From contig CM038466.1 in the NCBI GenBank assembly GCA_021464415.1, positions 36,114,833 through 36,178,832 on the forward strand: a DNA stretch of 64,000 nt. The letters are read 5' to 3'. Positions 47,501-59,480 of this stretch are shown in pieces. Each line of letters begins with the position of its first letter. Positions within the stretch are counted from its first letter, which is position 1. The position numbers and the translations under genes were made by a program. This stretch comes from Lonicera japonica. Taxonomy: Eukaryota > Streptophyta > Magnoliopsida > Dipsacales > Caprifoliaceae. The notes below the pieces were generated by a model. The model had not been told where the DNA came from. It did no database searches and was given only the letters and a program-made list of their open reading frames with translations.

Positions 47501-50500
47501 AATCCTTTCTCTTGCAACAACTCTAAAGCCGCAGGAATATATGGATTGTAAAAGCTTTCTCCCTAAAAAAGGATGGGCCATATAACTTTTAACCAAATTC
47601 CACTCTTAACTGAAATAAAAAGTAAAATAAAAGGCACATTTGATAAAAAAAAGGTTGGAAAATGATAGAAACACAACTAACTTTAATGAGAAGTTGGAAG
47701 TATAAATGAGTGACTTGGCGAAGTATTCTATTACTTTTTGTGTCTTCCATGGGATAAAATTCTTTGGGAGGTGATTTGGAAAAAATTTCCATCGAAAATA
47801 AGGAAAACATGGATAACATATTAACATCGCACCAAATCACCCATCTCTTTTCTAACTTCTCATAAAGATTTGTAGTGTTTTTAAACATTTTCCAATTTCT
47901 TTATCAAACGCAACCCCAAGTGTTTGCATGTGTGCAGGTGTTTAAAGTAATATTTCAAAAAAAAAAATAATATGATGTCGGTTAATAACGTTCTTATTTG
48001 AATTATTAGGAATGTTTGTTTAGCGAACTTTTATCCCAATTTCCTTATCAAACGCACTTGCACGTGTGTAAGTGATCCTTCCCAATAAAAAATTTCCTAT
48101 GCCCACTAAGCTTCGCCGTGTGCAGGTGTTTAAAGTAATATTTCTAAATCAACATATAACATGAAGTCGGTTAATAACGTTCTTATTTGTCTGTATTTGA
48201 ATTATTAGGAATGTTTAGTGAACTTTTCTACCCTTCCAAGAAGTAAAGTTTGATATCATATAGCATTCTATGATATAGTACATTAGACCGTCAAGCGCTC
48301 GTCTCACTATCCCAATGAACTGGTAATCAGTAAATTACTCTTACAGTCGATAATACCTAATAATAATACTCTATTTTTGGTTTGATGCAAATTCAGCAGT
48401 TTAAGTACACACACATAGCTAATCCTCAACAAATAATACTGTACACTCACTCAATGGCATATTAGCATACAAGCAGTTTCAGAAAATTTTCATATTGTGT
48501 AGCCTTGGCCCTCTAAAAGTTCAAATGTTATAACAGCGTACGCCTTACAAATTATATAATACATGCTTATTATACAGAGCACCTTCTACCCACTCATTTT
48601 CTGAATCTGAAACTTCTTTAAACCATAATAGTTGTGCTTATGAGTTGTGGTATGTTAAAACATGCTCAAAACGTGTAAATAATATGTATATATATCAAAT
48701 AAGATGTTCAGAGTTGGATATAAAAGAGGCAATTAAGTGAACTCCGAAAACTTCATACATTACCTTTTCCTCTAAATGAACTCCGAGGCGTTGATAAACT
48801 ATTTCAAATTCTCTGCGACTGATTTCACAGATTCGTGCCCATGCCGTACGATATTTCTCCACCCCAGCCTGTTATTTAAGTTAATCCAGAATGAAAAAAT
48901 ATCTATAAAAACAGAAAATAAAGAGCACAAGCCCCAGCAATTTAATGAATGAAATTATTCAATTATCATTAGAATTCAATCTCCCAAATGCTCAAGCTAT
49001 AGAGTTAAGTTATTCACCTGAAGACTGACAACCGCCTGTTGAGCTCTCTCCTTGAAAGCAGGATCACTGTCAAATCTTTGCTTGGCGGCCTTGTAAAAGG
49101 CCTAAACAAAGCATAAAGAAAGTTCAAATTTCAATATTTCTACCAGAAAATGGCATTTTCAAAAATTATATTGAATTAACAATGGATAAGGCTAGGATAA
49201 TTAAAGTGATCTCTCTTGAGTTTTGGGTTCATAACAGCGACCTCCCAATGCTTTAGAAAATTACACCAACCTGTGTTTGGGATTTTCCATTTGTAATAAC
49301 CATTTCTGTTAATTTTTCAAATTTCAAAGTATATACAATTTAGAAAATTCAAAGAAAATAACTAACCTGATTATAATAAAAAAAAATCAAAAAAAAATCC
49401 AATGCTTGAAGATTTGTCATTGGATAATGCTTGATAAGAGAAATAACTTGCCTACTTAAAGAACATCCAGTCTTCAAAATCATGAGGAGGCTCAAACCAG
49501 GAAAAAATTGAAAAAATAATCCGCATTTATTATTACATTTCAAGTGAGGAAATGAAAAGGGAGCAGGGGGAATAGTAATACGACAATTCAATAAAGCTAA
49601 AAAAACACACCTTATTCGAGATGATTTTCTACTCACCTGTAGATTTTCGATGGCTAGATCATTAGCATCTTCCCAGTTTGGGAACTTTTCAAACAGGAAC
49701 TCAATTAGCATACCAAACTGCAATGCATAAATATCATTAGGAACTTTGTAAAATGGTGAAGGAATACCACAAACTTGTTTCCGCAATATCATCAAAATGT
49801 GATTAAAAACCCATTGGGGGTGTTTTTTTGCCAGCAACGTTGGGAGAAGTTTGTTTTTCCCCAATGGTTGACTGTCTAATTTTGCAGTGCAAGTAGCACA
49901 ATTTAATGGAATTCATATATTGCTCCCTCCCGTTGTTTTTTGAACTCTAGATTGCATGGAAAAGCTATCTATAGTCAAAAGTTGGATTCTACATGAAACT
50001 TTCGTCCAATCAAACACCAAAGGTTGGTACTTGGTAATTACATAATCATTACAATGGAAAAAGTATATATTTTCCAACCAGAAAATGAAGGCGATCCAAA
50101 CACCCTTAAATGTCTTTTACATTGCTTTTATTCACTATAACACAATTATCAAAAATTGAATTCTTTCCTACACTAATTCCATGGTTGCAATAAAAAGATA
50201 CCCCTGGATTTAAGGATATACAAGCTAAGCAGCAAGCTGTTATGAAAAGTCGTACAATAACGAGAAACCATAAAATTCATATACATACCTGTGTGCCCCA
50301 ATCACCAACATGATTTCTTCGAAGAACATCAACGTTTGAAAACTCAAGCATTCGGGCTAGTGTGTCTCCAATAATAGTAGATCTTAAATGACCAACATGC
50401 ATTTCTTTTGCTATATTCGGTGACGAAAAGTCAACTACTGCCCTTTTGACAGGAAGCCTGGGCGCCATTGTCTCGATACCATCATTTAGCATCTTGTGGA

Positions 50501-53200
50501 TGGTCTGCAGTAGAAACAATAACAATCACATGACGTTCACATTAGATATAATAGATTATTTCGAACTATTACAAAACAACAAACACCTTTGCTATCCAGT
50601 CCTTCGATAATACAATATTCACGAAACCAGGTCCAGCTATGGAGCATGATTCTATAATTTCTGATGGAGGAAGATTTTGCATAAGGGCCTACAAATTAGA
50701 AATTCAAACACATGATGTCATCCAAATCAAGTCTAACCCAAAAAAAAAAGTCATGAACACCCATGTTAACTTGAGTATATCAAATGCTGATGTCAATACC
50801 CGTCCAATAGGTTGAGGGCCTTTAAATTCTGTCTTCTTTTGTTTTACTTTTGTCCATAAGCTCATAGCATTGTTGCTTCAAAGGAAATAGCTTTAGTGTC
50901 AGTAATTATAAGATAAAGGCCTACAAATTCGATATCAAAAAAGCTACATACCATTGGTAATCACCAAATTTTGGACTGCATGCAGCAATCAAAGGCTCTA
51001 CGTCTAACTCATCAGGGACTGTTGCTCTGATTGATGCCTCAAAAAGGTTTGCTAATTTTTGCTTTAGGCTCCCCGTATGTTCTTCATTCTGCACAACAAA
51101 ATATTCGGTTTGAGTTGAATTGAATAGGTTACAGAACTGGATTCTACATAAACAAGGTAACAAATTTCTGGGTTATCTAATATATTTGCAAAACCTAATA
51201 TTGCACATATCTTCACTACATGTGCGTGTCATGATATGAGTAATTATATGAATTTAGATGTATATACAGAATACATGTACATGCATACTAATTATAAACA
51301 CGTACATGATAAAATGGGTTTACTTACACAAGCCATTGTAGATACCAACTGCACCTTTGTCACAGGAATAAATCTTCTAGATGTAGCTCTCAAAATACCT
51401 GTCTAGTTTCAGAATAACAAAATAGAATTACCAAAAGAATAGCAACACTGTATACAGCCTCCAGGTAGCAAATAACATTTTTTCAACATACATTAAAAAA
51501 AACAATGGTATCAATGGTCGAAATTCAGTACATTGAGTTTAGAAGTGAAACTGTTAACTGGGAATGGAGGGAGTATTACTTATTCGCATTTTAGGCCATT
51601 TCAGTCCTAAGAATAAGGTATTTGCTTTAAATGATTACATAAAGTGCTCTAATCACTATATTCTATGCAGACAAAAGCCAAGAGAAACCCACGAGCAAGC
51701 ACACAAGGCACACAGTGCAAGCCAACAGATTTTCTGTATATAATATATATATACTAGGTTGTAACCCTTGTCAAAGCTCAAAGGCACCATCACCCATACA
51801 GAAAGCATCTTTAAATCTCAGCCACACAATTCTTTATCCCTTGTACATTTTTAAGATTCAAGAACCATTGCCCCTTATTTTACAGATATATCTATATTAC
51901 AAAATACCATCTTTGACCAAAACTTTCTCCAAAAAGTATAAGAACCTAATGGTTAAAAATACGCATGTTATGGTGTGTATTAGTTCTACACACTCTTGGA
52001 TGAATTTTAGACACACATCAAGATCTCAAATCAAAGTTAAAACACTCACACCAATATTATACACACAATAAACTCTCACACACCAATAATTTTGTCTACA
52101 TTAAAAATGCCATAACTTAAAATAAAAAATTCGAAATTGAATAAAAATTTAATATTTAAAATCTACTAAACAAGAATCCATCATGAGACGTACTTTATGT
52201 ATTCGTACATTATTGGTCATCTTTAGTCTAACAGATGTGGTTGAATTATTTTCACATCTAGCTTTGAGTTTTTAATTTGTTAAAAATTATTTTGCCGAGA
52301 TCAAAATAAGATCAAAAATAAGATTAAAAGATTCTTTAAAAAATTAAAAACAAGTCACTCCAATCCCGTCTACTTTTAGTTTTTCCGGCATAAAGATATA
52401 TTGAACCTACATTTCGGTTATTCAAAACGTCAAACTAGGTTAGACAATGGGCTCAAAATAAACTGATTGATGTTTATCAATTTAGATTCGTCGCACAAGG
52501 ATTAATTTTACTCCCCCAACCTAGAGATCGTTACTATTTTTTATCCTATTATCAGATCTTACTGATTTCACCGTACCGGATGACACGGTATACCTAGTAT
52601 ACCTATAAAGAACTTGTGAGTTCTAATTATGTTTGATAACTCAAAAAGAAAACTACTTCACCAAAACTTAAATGGAGCAAACGGAAGTACGGAACAAGAA
52701 GGAAAACCGTCAAAACCTTCCCATGACCTGTAAAATTTGTTAACCCAAGAGATAGGATTTAAGCTAATATGACTACTTATTATTGCTCAAAATTCTCCTC
52801 AAATTTAAAATTACAGTGAAATAGTTGCAGAAACCCTAATATTCTAGATTTTGTACCGAACTCCAATCTTCCCATACAACTTCAATTCGTCGAGAAATCG
52901 TAACAAAAACTACTGTCCTCTCTCAAATTTAAGATTGAAATTATACAATTTACATAAAACATAATGAAGCAACAAAACATCAAATTATTCATATATATAT
53001 ACATACACACAAAATTACACTTAAATAAATGTAGAGAGAGAGAGAGAGGGGTTAGGGTTTCGCTTACCGGTAGCAGAGAGAGGTAAAGAAGAAGAAGATT
53101 GGAAGAGAGAGAAGCAATTGAAATGGCGAGTGAGAATCGAAGGTGCTGTTGCTGTAGTAGTGACTGGCGGAAGTAAAAGAGCAAATGTCGCACTGCTCAT
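41584..53200 (-). CDS. EMB1027: Arginyl-tRNA synthetase, probably dual-targeted (18 exons, complete)
   Basis: Charges tRNA-Arg with arginine; class I synthetase. CDS exons (high to low): 53200-53068, 51398-51328, 51088-50952, 50875-50800, 50688-50587, 50504-50289, 49717-49637, 49101-49018, 48868-48764, 47562-47384, 46337-46253, 46143-45957, 45198-45129, 44259-44190, 44068-43979, 43170-43102, 42960-42862, 41694-41584. All have GT/AG ends and matching phases, total 1965 bp or 654 residues. Residues 1-65 are Ser/Thr/Arg-rich, like an organellar transit peptide. Residues 69 on ([10 protein letters not shown]) match the conserved N-terminal domain. HVGH (209-212) is the class I HIGH signature, in [23 protein letters not shown] follows at 240-245. 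KRFRTRS (455-461) stands where KMSKS is expected, as usual for eukaryotic ArgRS. The C-terminus is the DALR-type anticodon-binding domain, ending [10 protein letters not shown]. The symbol is the Arabidopsis name as I recall it. Intron 17 carries the duplication breakpoint. Confidence 0.95.
41695..42861 (-). other. Arginyl-tRNA synthetase intron 17, containing the duplication end and a copy-B-specific insertion
   Basis: An 1167-bp intron. From 42802 leftward it belongs to duplication copy B. Compared with copy A it has an additional segment at about 42,190-42,590, whose left part (42,190-42,275, minus) looks like a tRNA-derived SINE head: box-A-like TTTAGCTGAAGTGGT and box-B-like GGTTTCGAGTC. 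Confidence 0.55.
44521..44938. mobile_element. Stowaway-like MITE in arginyl-tRNA synthetase intron 13, split by a SINE
   Basis: The left end (44521-44551) and the inverted right end (to 44938) share CTCAAATTGAYAGTCCCACTTT and are flanked by TA on both sides (44519-44520 and 44939-44940). The right end reads GGAG before TA, similar to the Stowaway CTCCGT-type terminus. The TA target and terminal repeats fit Tc1/mariner Stowaway MITEs. A SINE with its target duplication occupies 44636-44868. Confidence 0.65.
44659..44845 (-). mobile_element. tRNA-derived SINE nested in the Stowaway-like MITE
   Basis: Minus orientation, about 187 bp. The tRNA-like head has box-A-like TGGCGGTAAGGGC and box-B GGTTCAATTCC, and there is an A-rich tail (AAAAATAAAAATAAA) at the low-coordinate end. 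It is flanked by a 23-bp target duplication with one mismatch, TTTGTATCCTTGACC... at 44636-44658 and 44846-44868. These are the hallmarks of LINE-mobilised SINE insertion. Confidence 0.8.
51334..51336 (-). other. Candidate internal start codon for cytosolic arginyl-tRNA synthetase
   Basis: ATG of Met66, in the context TCTACAATGGCTTGT, a strong plant initiation context (A at -3, GC at +4/+5). The protein from here would begin [13 protein letters not shown], just before the conserved domain, and would lack the 65-residue organellar-type leader. The first ATG at 53200 has G at -3 (GTAATGAGC) and A at +4. Two starts or two transcripts would give organellar and cytosolic enzymes from one gene. Confidence 0.6.
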
Positions 53201-53287
53201 TACTTTTATATGCGAAGGAATTTATGCTATTTTATTTGGTGTCTCTCTCGTGCTCTTGACGCTGTTTTTGCTACTACTTTTTTGATT

Positions 53288-53296
53288 CTAGGGTTT
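53288..53296 (-). promoter_or_regulatory. Telo-box (AAACCCTAG) upstream of arginyl-tRNA synthetase
   Basis: AAACCCTAG on the minus strand, 88 bases upstream of the first ATG. Telo-boxes are typical of the promoters of plant translation-machinery genes. The surrounding 53,210-53,300 is probably 5' UTR and core promoter; I see no clear TATA box. Confidence 0.5.
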
Positions 53297-53299
53297 TTA

Positions 53300-53640
53300 G
53301 GGACTAGATAGGGTGTTCCCTCTCTACGTTTTGTGAGGCCACAACCAATAGAAGGTGGACAAGTAGGATTTTTTACTACACTCCTACCGGACCCACTTGT
53401 TTTGAATGCAACCGTAAAATTTACACAAAAGTTTAAAAATTTACTATTGAAAAATATTTTTTTTACACTTTAAGTTTTATGTAAAAGTGTCTTGACACAT
53501 AGAATTTATACAAAAATATTTACACAACGGTTGAAGATGCTCTAATTGGTGAACTTTTATTAATTTTGGGTTATTATCAGATGGATATAATAAGACACAA
53601 TTATTAATTAATTGTGTTCAGATTTATAGTGTTCTAAAAG
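53300..53640. other. Upstream intergenic DNA of arginyl-tRNA synthetase
   Basis: AT-rich, no gene recognised. Presumably includes the distal promoter of the minus-strand gene. Confidence 0.4.
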
Positions 53641-54044
53641 GCGGTCTAAGCGATTGTCTAGGGCCGGCCTGTTAGGCGGTGCTCAGGAATTCGGATTAGT
53701 TCCTAAACGGGTGATTAGGCGTCAAGATAAATTAGGCTAGTTCCTAGGCAAGTTGAGTGGGAGTTAGGCGGATTAGGCAAATAGATTCTTTTTTTAAAAA
53801 AAAAATCTTATTTTTAAAGAGCTACCTTTTTTTAAAAAAAAAATTATCATTTAAAAAAATAGATACAATCTATCGACCATCATAAATAAAACCATCTTTC
53901 ATTCCTGCAATAAAAATAAAACCCTTGCTAACAATTGCAATCACTTTGACTAGTTACAAACACATCAAACTACCTTACTTCCCCAATCTTATCTTGAATT
54001 TTCTTCTTAGTTTTCTTTAATTACTACATTTTCTTTTCACTAGC

Positions 54045-54121
<77 letters not shown>

Positions 54122-54385
54122 GTTGTTGTTGTTGTTGTTTTTGTTGTTGCTGTTGTTATTGCTTAAAATAGATTAATAATTTTACATATATGTGACTTCG
54201 TGTTCAATTTTGTCTTGAACAGTAAATCAAATGGCTATGTTTTACTTATTTGTACTTTATATAAGTATTATATATATATATATATATATATTAAAAAAAA
54301 AACACCTAACCGCCTAAGCACTCTGGGCGGTGGGTATTATATGGTCATCTTGGGTCCGCCTAGCGCCTTTATAGATTATTGTGCT
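53640..54385. repeat. Possible non-autonomous DNA transposon with GC-rich 'ggcgcctag' ends
   Basis: GC-rich ends (AAAAGGCGGTCTAAGCG on the left, CGCCTAGCGCCTTTATAG on the right) are roughly inverted around an AT-rich middle that contains the microsatellite. I could not find a clean target duplication, so class and borders are uncertain. Confidence 0.3.
54045..54157. repeat. Microsatellite (TTA)n followed by (TTG)n
   Basis: An uninterrupted run of about 25 TTA units is followed by TTG units with a few changes. A (TA)n run of about 12 units lies at 54,268-54,291. Confidence 0.95.
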
Positions 54386-54389
54386 TACT

Positions 54390-56890
54390 AGTCAAACCCA
54401 TTAAGACCCATTAAATCTGTTAAAAACAATACTCATTAACACCCTCTAAAATTCAGAGACCGATTAGACTCGCCAGGACCCATTAATAACCTGTTTGAAG
54501 CATATTTATACTGTTTTCAGGTTAATAGTGTCATTTTATCTGGTTTAGCCAAACCAACCCATTAGCTTAATGGGTGAAATCCCGATAAGGTAACGAATCA
54601 TGTTTGCATATAGTTTTTTTTACCTATTATGTTAATGGATTATGTAGGTGTTTAATAATTTTTCACCCGAACTTGATAAGACTCGACACTAAATCGAACT
54701 GACATGACCCGCTATCGGGTGTAGGCCATATATATGTAAACTATAGTCATATTATTGCTAAAGCAATTATGTTTATTATCAAAATAATGTATAATTTTAA
54801 AAGCATGTAGTACAACCTTTTAAAATAGACTATAATTTTAAAAAAGAGATGATTGATTTTACAATATGAATAACCAAAACCAAAAAGCAATTTATGGAGA
54901 TTTTTCTATTTAATAAAAAAGTAACCTAAATCAATATTAATATTTTTCAACTGAACTACATTCCTGATACTAAATCAAAATTAATATAAATCACTAATCT
55001 TAATTTAAGAGAGAAATATAAGTGCGAGTATCATATTAAAAAGAATTTTCACAAATTATGGTAATTAAAAAAATAAAGTAATCGACATGTAAATTTACAA
55101 AAAAAAAGATAAAAAGAAATAAATGTAAATAAATACTAGTATAATTTTAAATCCAAATGTGTTTCAAAAAAAAATCCAAATAAGAAGATAAAATTAGGTT
55201 TTCTTTGAAAAACTTTTGACTTGGACACTTTAGTAGATTTAGATATATATATATATATATATAAAATAAAAAAAAAAGAAGAGCAAGTTTGTTTGTTTTT
55301 TTTAAATTAAGGGAGGTCTAAGTCTTTCCTTTAATTCTACAAACAAAGAAAAACCTCCATCTATCTCCATGAGTCGAACTCTTGACCTTAAAAAAAAGAC
55401 TATAGGTTAAAAGAAAAAAAAAAAGAGACACTGACCCCTAGGCATTCAACTTGAACAAAAAATAAATCGGCTGAGACTTTGCCTTCTTGTTGTTATTTAG
55501 ACTTCCCAATTGGAAAAAATTGGGCAAAAGGTTTCCAAGCTCTGGCGTAGTTTCTTTAACCACTAGTCTATAACCCACTGATGTCACACATTGTCGGAGC
55601 TTTTAATTAAGTCGATGAAAGCTCCAACAGTGATAGCGGTGGGGCAATAGTGGTAGTATTGGGGGTAGTAGGGGCGGTCGACTAGTGGTAATTAAATATA
55701 TTTGTTCTTGAGAAAAACAAGAGTTAGATATTTTTTGTTTGATATTTCGAATTTTGGTACCTAAATATGAGATATTAAAGCCATATTTTTTGAATCAATT
55801 TGGTCATTTTAGGTAAAATTGTACCGGATGACACCCCTAATTCTCGCTTTCTATTATTAGGGCTAAGTATGAGTCGGGCCAGGTTAGTAGTACTCATTAG
55901 CGATTAATATGTTAGCTTAAGCGCAGACCACCAGTTCTTTCTTGACTTGGCCATTTATGAAATTGTTGCGCATTACCCAATTTAGGATAATGAAATGATG
56001 AGTAAGAACTAAGAAATTAAAATGGTGACATTTACTATGTTAAATTGCTATGAAAAATTACACTTTTTTTCCATTCAACACCAAATTATAACTGTGTAAT
56101 ATAATAGGGCAACTTATAGACACCCTGCTGGCTGAGTTGAAATAAGCTTGGTCCAAGCACAATTCATTTTTGATTGGGCCAAAAATTTTAGCCCAACCCA
56201 ACTTTATGGATTTTTATAAATCTTAATCCAAGCCCTGAATTTTTGGGAAACATGGAAAAATTCTCTTAGGCTATATTATTTTCAAGTAATTTTAAGATAG
56301 AATTTGGAAAATTATGTGATTTACGTAATTCATAATTGTTCTCTTGGGAAAGATCTTCATATTTTAAAATTCCGTCAAATTTTGAAATTCTATAAATTAC
56401 ATGATTTCTTAATCCGCTCAAAAAGTTAGAATTTTTTAATATTTCGTTAAATTACGAAATTTGAATTTGATCTATCTCATTTTAGTCTTATCTCTCCTCT
56501 ATTATTGGAAAATTATAAGATTTTAAAATCATTAATTTCAAAATCTTAGGATTTATCAAATCATATGATTTCAAAATTTTGAGAAAAGAACACAACCTTG
56601 TATGAATACATTTTCACAATATGTTTTAATAATATAAGGACACTCATTATTACCATAGCAAATAACGGGGACAAAAATTGAATTAACTGCATTATTTATA
56701 TTTATTAAATTCATTGGGCAACATAAAATTGTGATTCTTTTAAAATTTGGTTACAAAACTTTCATTGAAATTTACAAGTTTCGTCACAAGCTTGAAGAAA
56801 ATTTACAATTTTCATTGCAAATTTTCAAGAAATTTATTTGAAAAAAAATATTTACAAAATTCACCAATGATTTGAAAAAAAAAATTATGT
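54390..56890. other. Intergenic AT-rich DNA, no gene seen
   Basis: No coding region recognised on either strand. It contains a short TA repeat near 55,246-55,262 and degraded repetitive stretches. Confidence 0.5.
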
Positions 56891-56901
56891 TAAAATTTTT
56901 A

Positions 56902-57287
56902 GGGTAAAAAACACTAAACCCCCTCCAACTATCACTTTTTTGCACTAAACCCCCCCATTTTTTAAAAGTAACACTAAACCCCCCTAAACTATTAGATGTT
57001 ATCACTTAACCCCCAAAATTACATAAATGCCCTTGTACAAAGTTGGGGAAAAAACACTAAACCACCTCAAACTATCACTTTGTGGCATTAAACCCCCCTG
57101 AACTATCACAACTTAACACTTGACCCCCTAATTTATAAAAGGACATTTATTTACAAGGGCATTTATGTAATTTTGGGGGTTAAGTGATAACATCTAATAG
57201 TTTAGGGGGGGTTTAGTGTCACTTTTAAAAGATGGGGGGGTTTAGTGCAAAAAAGTGATAGTTGGAGGGGGTTTAGTGTTTTTACCC
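56902..57287. mobile_element. Mutator-type MITE (386 bp)
   Basis: Long inverted repeats: GGGTAAAAAACACTAAACC on the left and GGTTTAGTGTTTTTACCC on the right, with arms of about 140 bp rich in CCCCC/GGGGG. It is flanked by an exact 9-bp target duplication AAATTTTTA (56893-56901 and 57288-57296). The middle contains a further diverged copy of the left arm motif. The 9-bp duplication points to mobilisation by a Mutator-like transposase. Confidence 0.85.
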
Positions 57288-57299
57288 AAATTTTTAAGT

Positions 57300-59000
57300 T
57301 GATTATAAATTTGCAAAAGATATTAGGGTGATTTTATTTCCCACCACAACTTCTTTCAGTTTATCCATCCTAAATTTATGGTAATTTTATACCATTTTTA
57401 CAAAATTACTCTTTCAAAGATTAAGCAGTATATCCACCAATTAATATTTTTTTTTATAAATGTATCTTTTTTTAATTTAAATTCTTAATTAAAATCTGAT
57501 TCCATATTAATTTGATTTTCTAATTTCCTTTTAACGGCCTATTAAACATTTTATTAAGGTATAGTTCTATGTTAGTATTTATGTTCATTGTATAAGAAAT
57601 GTGCTAAGGATTCTTTTCGATTTATCCTTTCTTGTCCCAACTATAAGATAGCTTTTTCATGAATTTAGTGGGATGTGAGTTGTGCTTAGGTGATGTATTT
57701 CAATGTTGAGCTCTCAAACTAATTTTAGTTTACCTTTCTAGTGTTATATTTTTTTAGTTTATGTTTTTCTTCTATTAAAATTGGACCTCTTGTTAGAGTG
57801 ACAATATGCATTTTTGGGTTATATTTGGATATTATAGTTGTGTTAATCACTCGAGACTCTAATACCATTCAAATCAAACTCCTTTAAAGTGAGCCTTATA
57901 TATAACTTTACGTGTGAAGTTAAAATAATCTCAATCTTTCATTTTAATCACTGCATTAGATTATAATGACAAATCTTTCAGTCTTCTTCACAACTTATAA
58001 TATTATATTGTTCTGTATTTGTTAACTTCACATCATTCCTAGGGGTGGCATCGGTCGGTAAATCGAATCGAGCCACCACCGCCGATTGCCGAACCGACAC
58101 TAGTCGACGCCAATTTCATCAACTACTTTGTACCGAAAAAGTCAGTTGTATCAACAACAATCAATCAGATTAGTTCAATGAAAGAAATTTCTTGCGATAA
58201 TGAAATTTCCGGTGACAATGAAATCTCTGGTGAATTGAAAGTATATATTTATATTTAATATATTCATTACACAAGCCTTTCCGATGAGAATAGGAAATGG
58301 TTAGTGTATATTTACATTTAATAAATACATTATAAAAAGGGGGGATCTGAGAATGATGATGAGAAAGTGAAGTGAATAAATGGGTTAAGGGACAAATGGA
58401 GCCCTGGAAAAATATGAGAGGGAGGAGTTATTCGGTGTTGGTACCGAGAAAAAGGAGAGAAAAGTAAGAAAGTAATGGTTTTGTGGTGTTTGGACATTTG
58501 GAGAGAGAGAGAGATAAGAGAAAAATAAGAATAAAGTAATGAAAAAAAGGAGAGAGAGCTCATTTTGGTTCATTTTTTAAAAATCATGTTTTTAGTTTTC
58601 TACCCAAAAATTAATTTTAGTTTATATTTTTAAAAATTTATTTTATTTTACTTTCTTTCTTATAAATATTTTAAAATATTATAAATTTAAATCTAAAAAT
58701 TAGAATTAGATAAAAAAAATTACTTAAAACATACTCATCGAATTTTATAAAATAAGATTTATTGCGATAATTTTTTGAATTTTTTTCATGAGTTTTTTTG
58801 AATTGATTGAAAAAAAGCTCTAATAAAAACAAAATTTACTTTTTAGCCTACTTTTATGCTTACTAAAAATTTAACTCAAAAATTTAACTTAAAATATCAA
58901 CTAAATAGGCCCAAAAGTGTTAGAGAAATTGAGAAAAAATGTGAAAAAAAGAAAAGAAAAGGGAAAGAATTAAAAAATAATATAATATCAATAACATATA
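57300..59000. other. Intergenic AT-rich DNA, no gene seen
   Basis: Only low-complexity open frames (Ser/Leu/Phe-rich on the minus strand at about 58,330-58,570, from GA-rich plus-strand sequence). No gene recognised. Confidence 0.5.
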
Positions 59001-59089
59001 TGTAAATCGGAGGAAGTTCTCCTTCTCTCCCATATTAATTATTCCGCATTAATAGCTATCCCATTTAATTGCTCCGTAATAATCTGTAA

Positions 59090-59480
59090 TCAATCCATCC
59101 CTCTCCGAGATCTAGATCCAACGTACACAGCACTTTTCATCTTCTGCTCTCTTCGTCTTCTGTTCTCCTCAATTAAATGGAAAACCCTAGCTTTTCCCCC
59201 AGTCATTGAACATTCAATCTTCAGGAATCTTCTCTACATCTATAAAGGCATTTGAAACTCCACTCTATATAGAATCTGGTGTTTGCAATCTCAATTTTTT
59301 TAAGGTATTTCTTCTCCATAGATATATGTATAGCTTCTCCTCTCTTTGGGACTAATTTTTCTAAATGCCCTTTCTTATGCTTTTTTGTCTCTAATTTTGA
59401 TCATTGTATTTGGGTTTGACAGTACAAAGAAATCGTAAGAGACAATTTATTTCTGGCAATTTCTTTCAGGTACTATTTCT
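59090..59480 (+). promoter_or_regulatory. Possible 5' leader of a plus-strand transcript, with telo-box and short upstream ORF
   Basis: A CT-rich leader-like segment contains a telo-box AAACCCTAG (59182-59190) inside a 10-codon frame starting ATGGAAAACCCTAGC and ending TGA. Donor-like AAGGTATTT (about 59,303), acceptor-like TTTGACAG (about 59,422) and donor-like CAGGTACT (about 59,469) could delimit leader exons. I find no long coding exon to the right, so this may be a non-coding RNA, a gene fragment or chance. Confidence 0.25.

Noticed and set aside
49349..49864. 171-codon minus-strand frame
   Set aside because: Contains the real 27-codon exon 7 ([20 protein letters not shown]) with intron read-through on both sides; only the exon is kept.
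49921..49940. Stowaway-like CTCCCTCCCGTTG end in intron 6, and GGAGGGAGTA near 51,570 in intron 1
   Set aside because: Single terminal motifs without a clear partner end; too short to call elements.
52882..53193. 103-codon minus-strand frame starting MRHLLFYF
   Set aside because: Wrong-frame shadow of exon 1 running into intron 1; the frame from 53200 joins correctly to exon 2.
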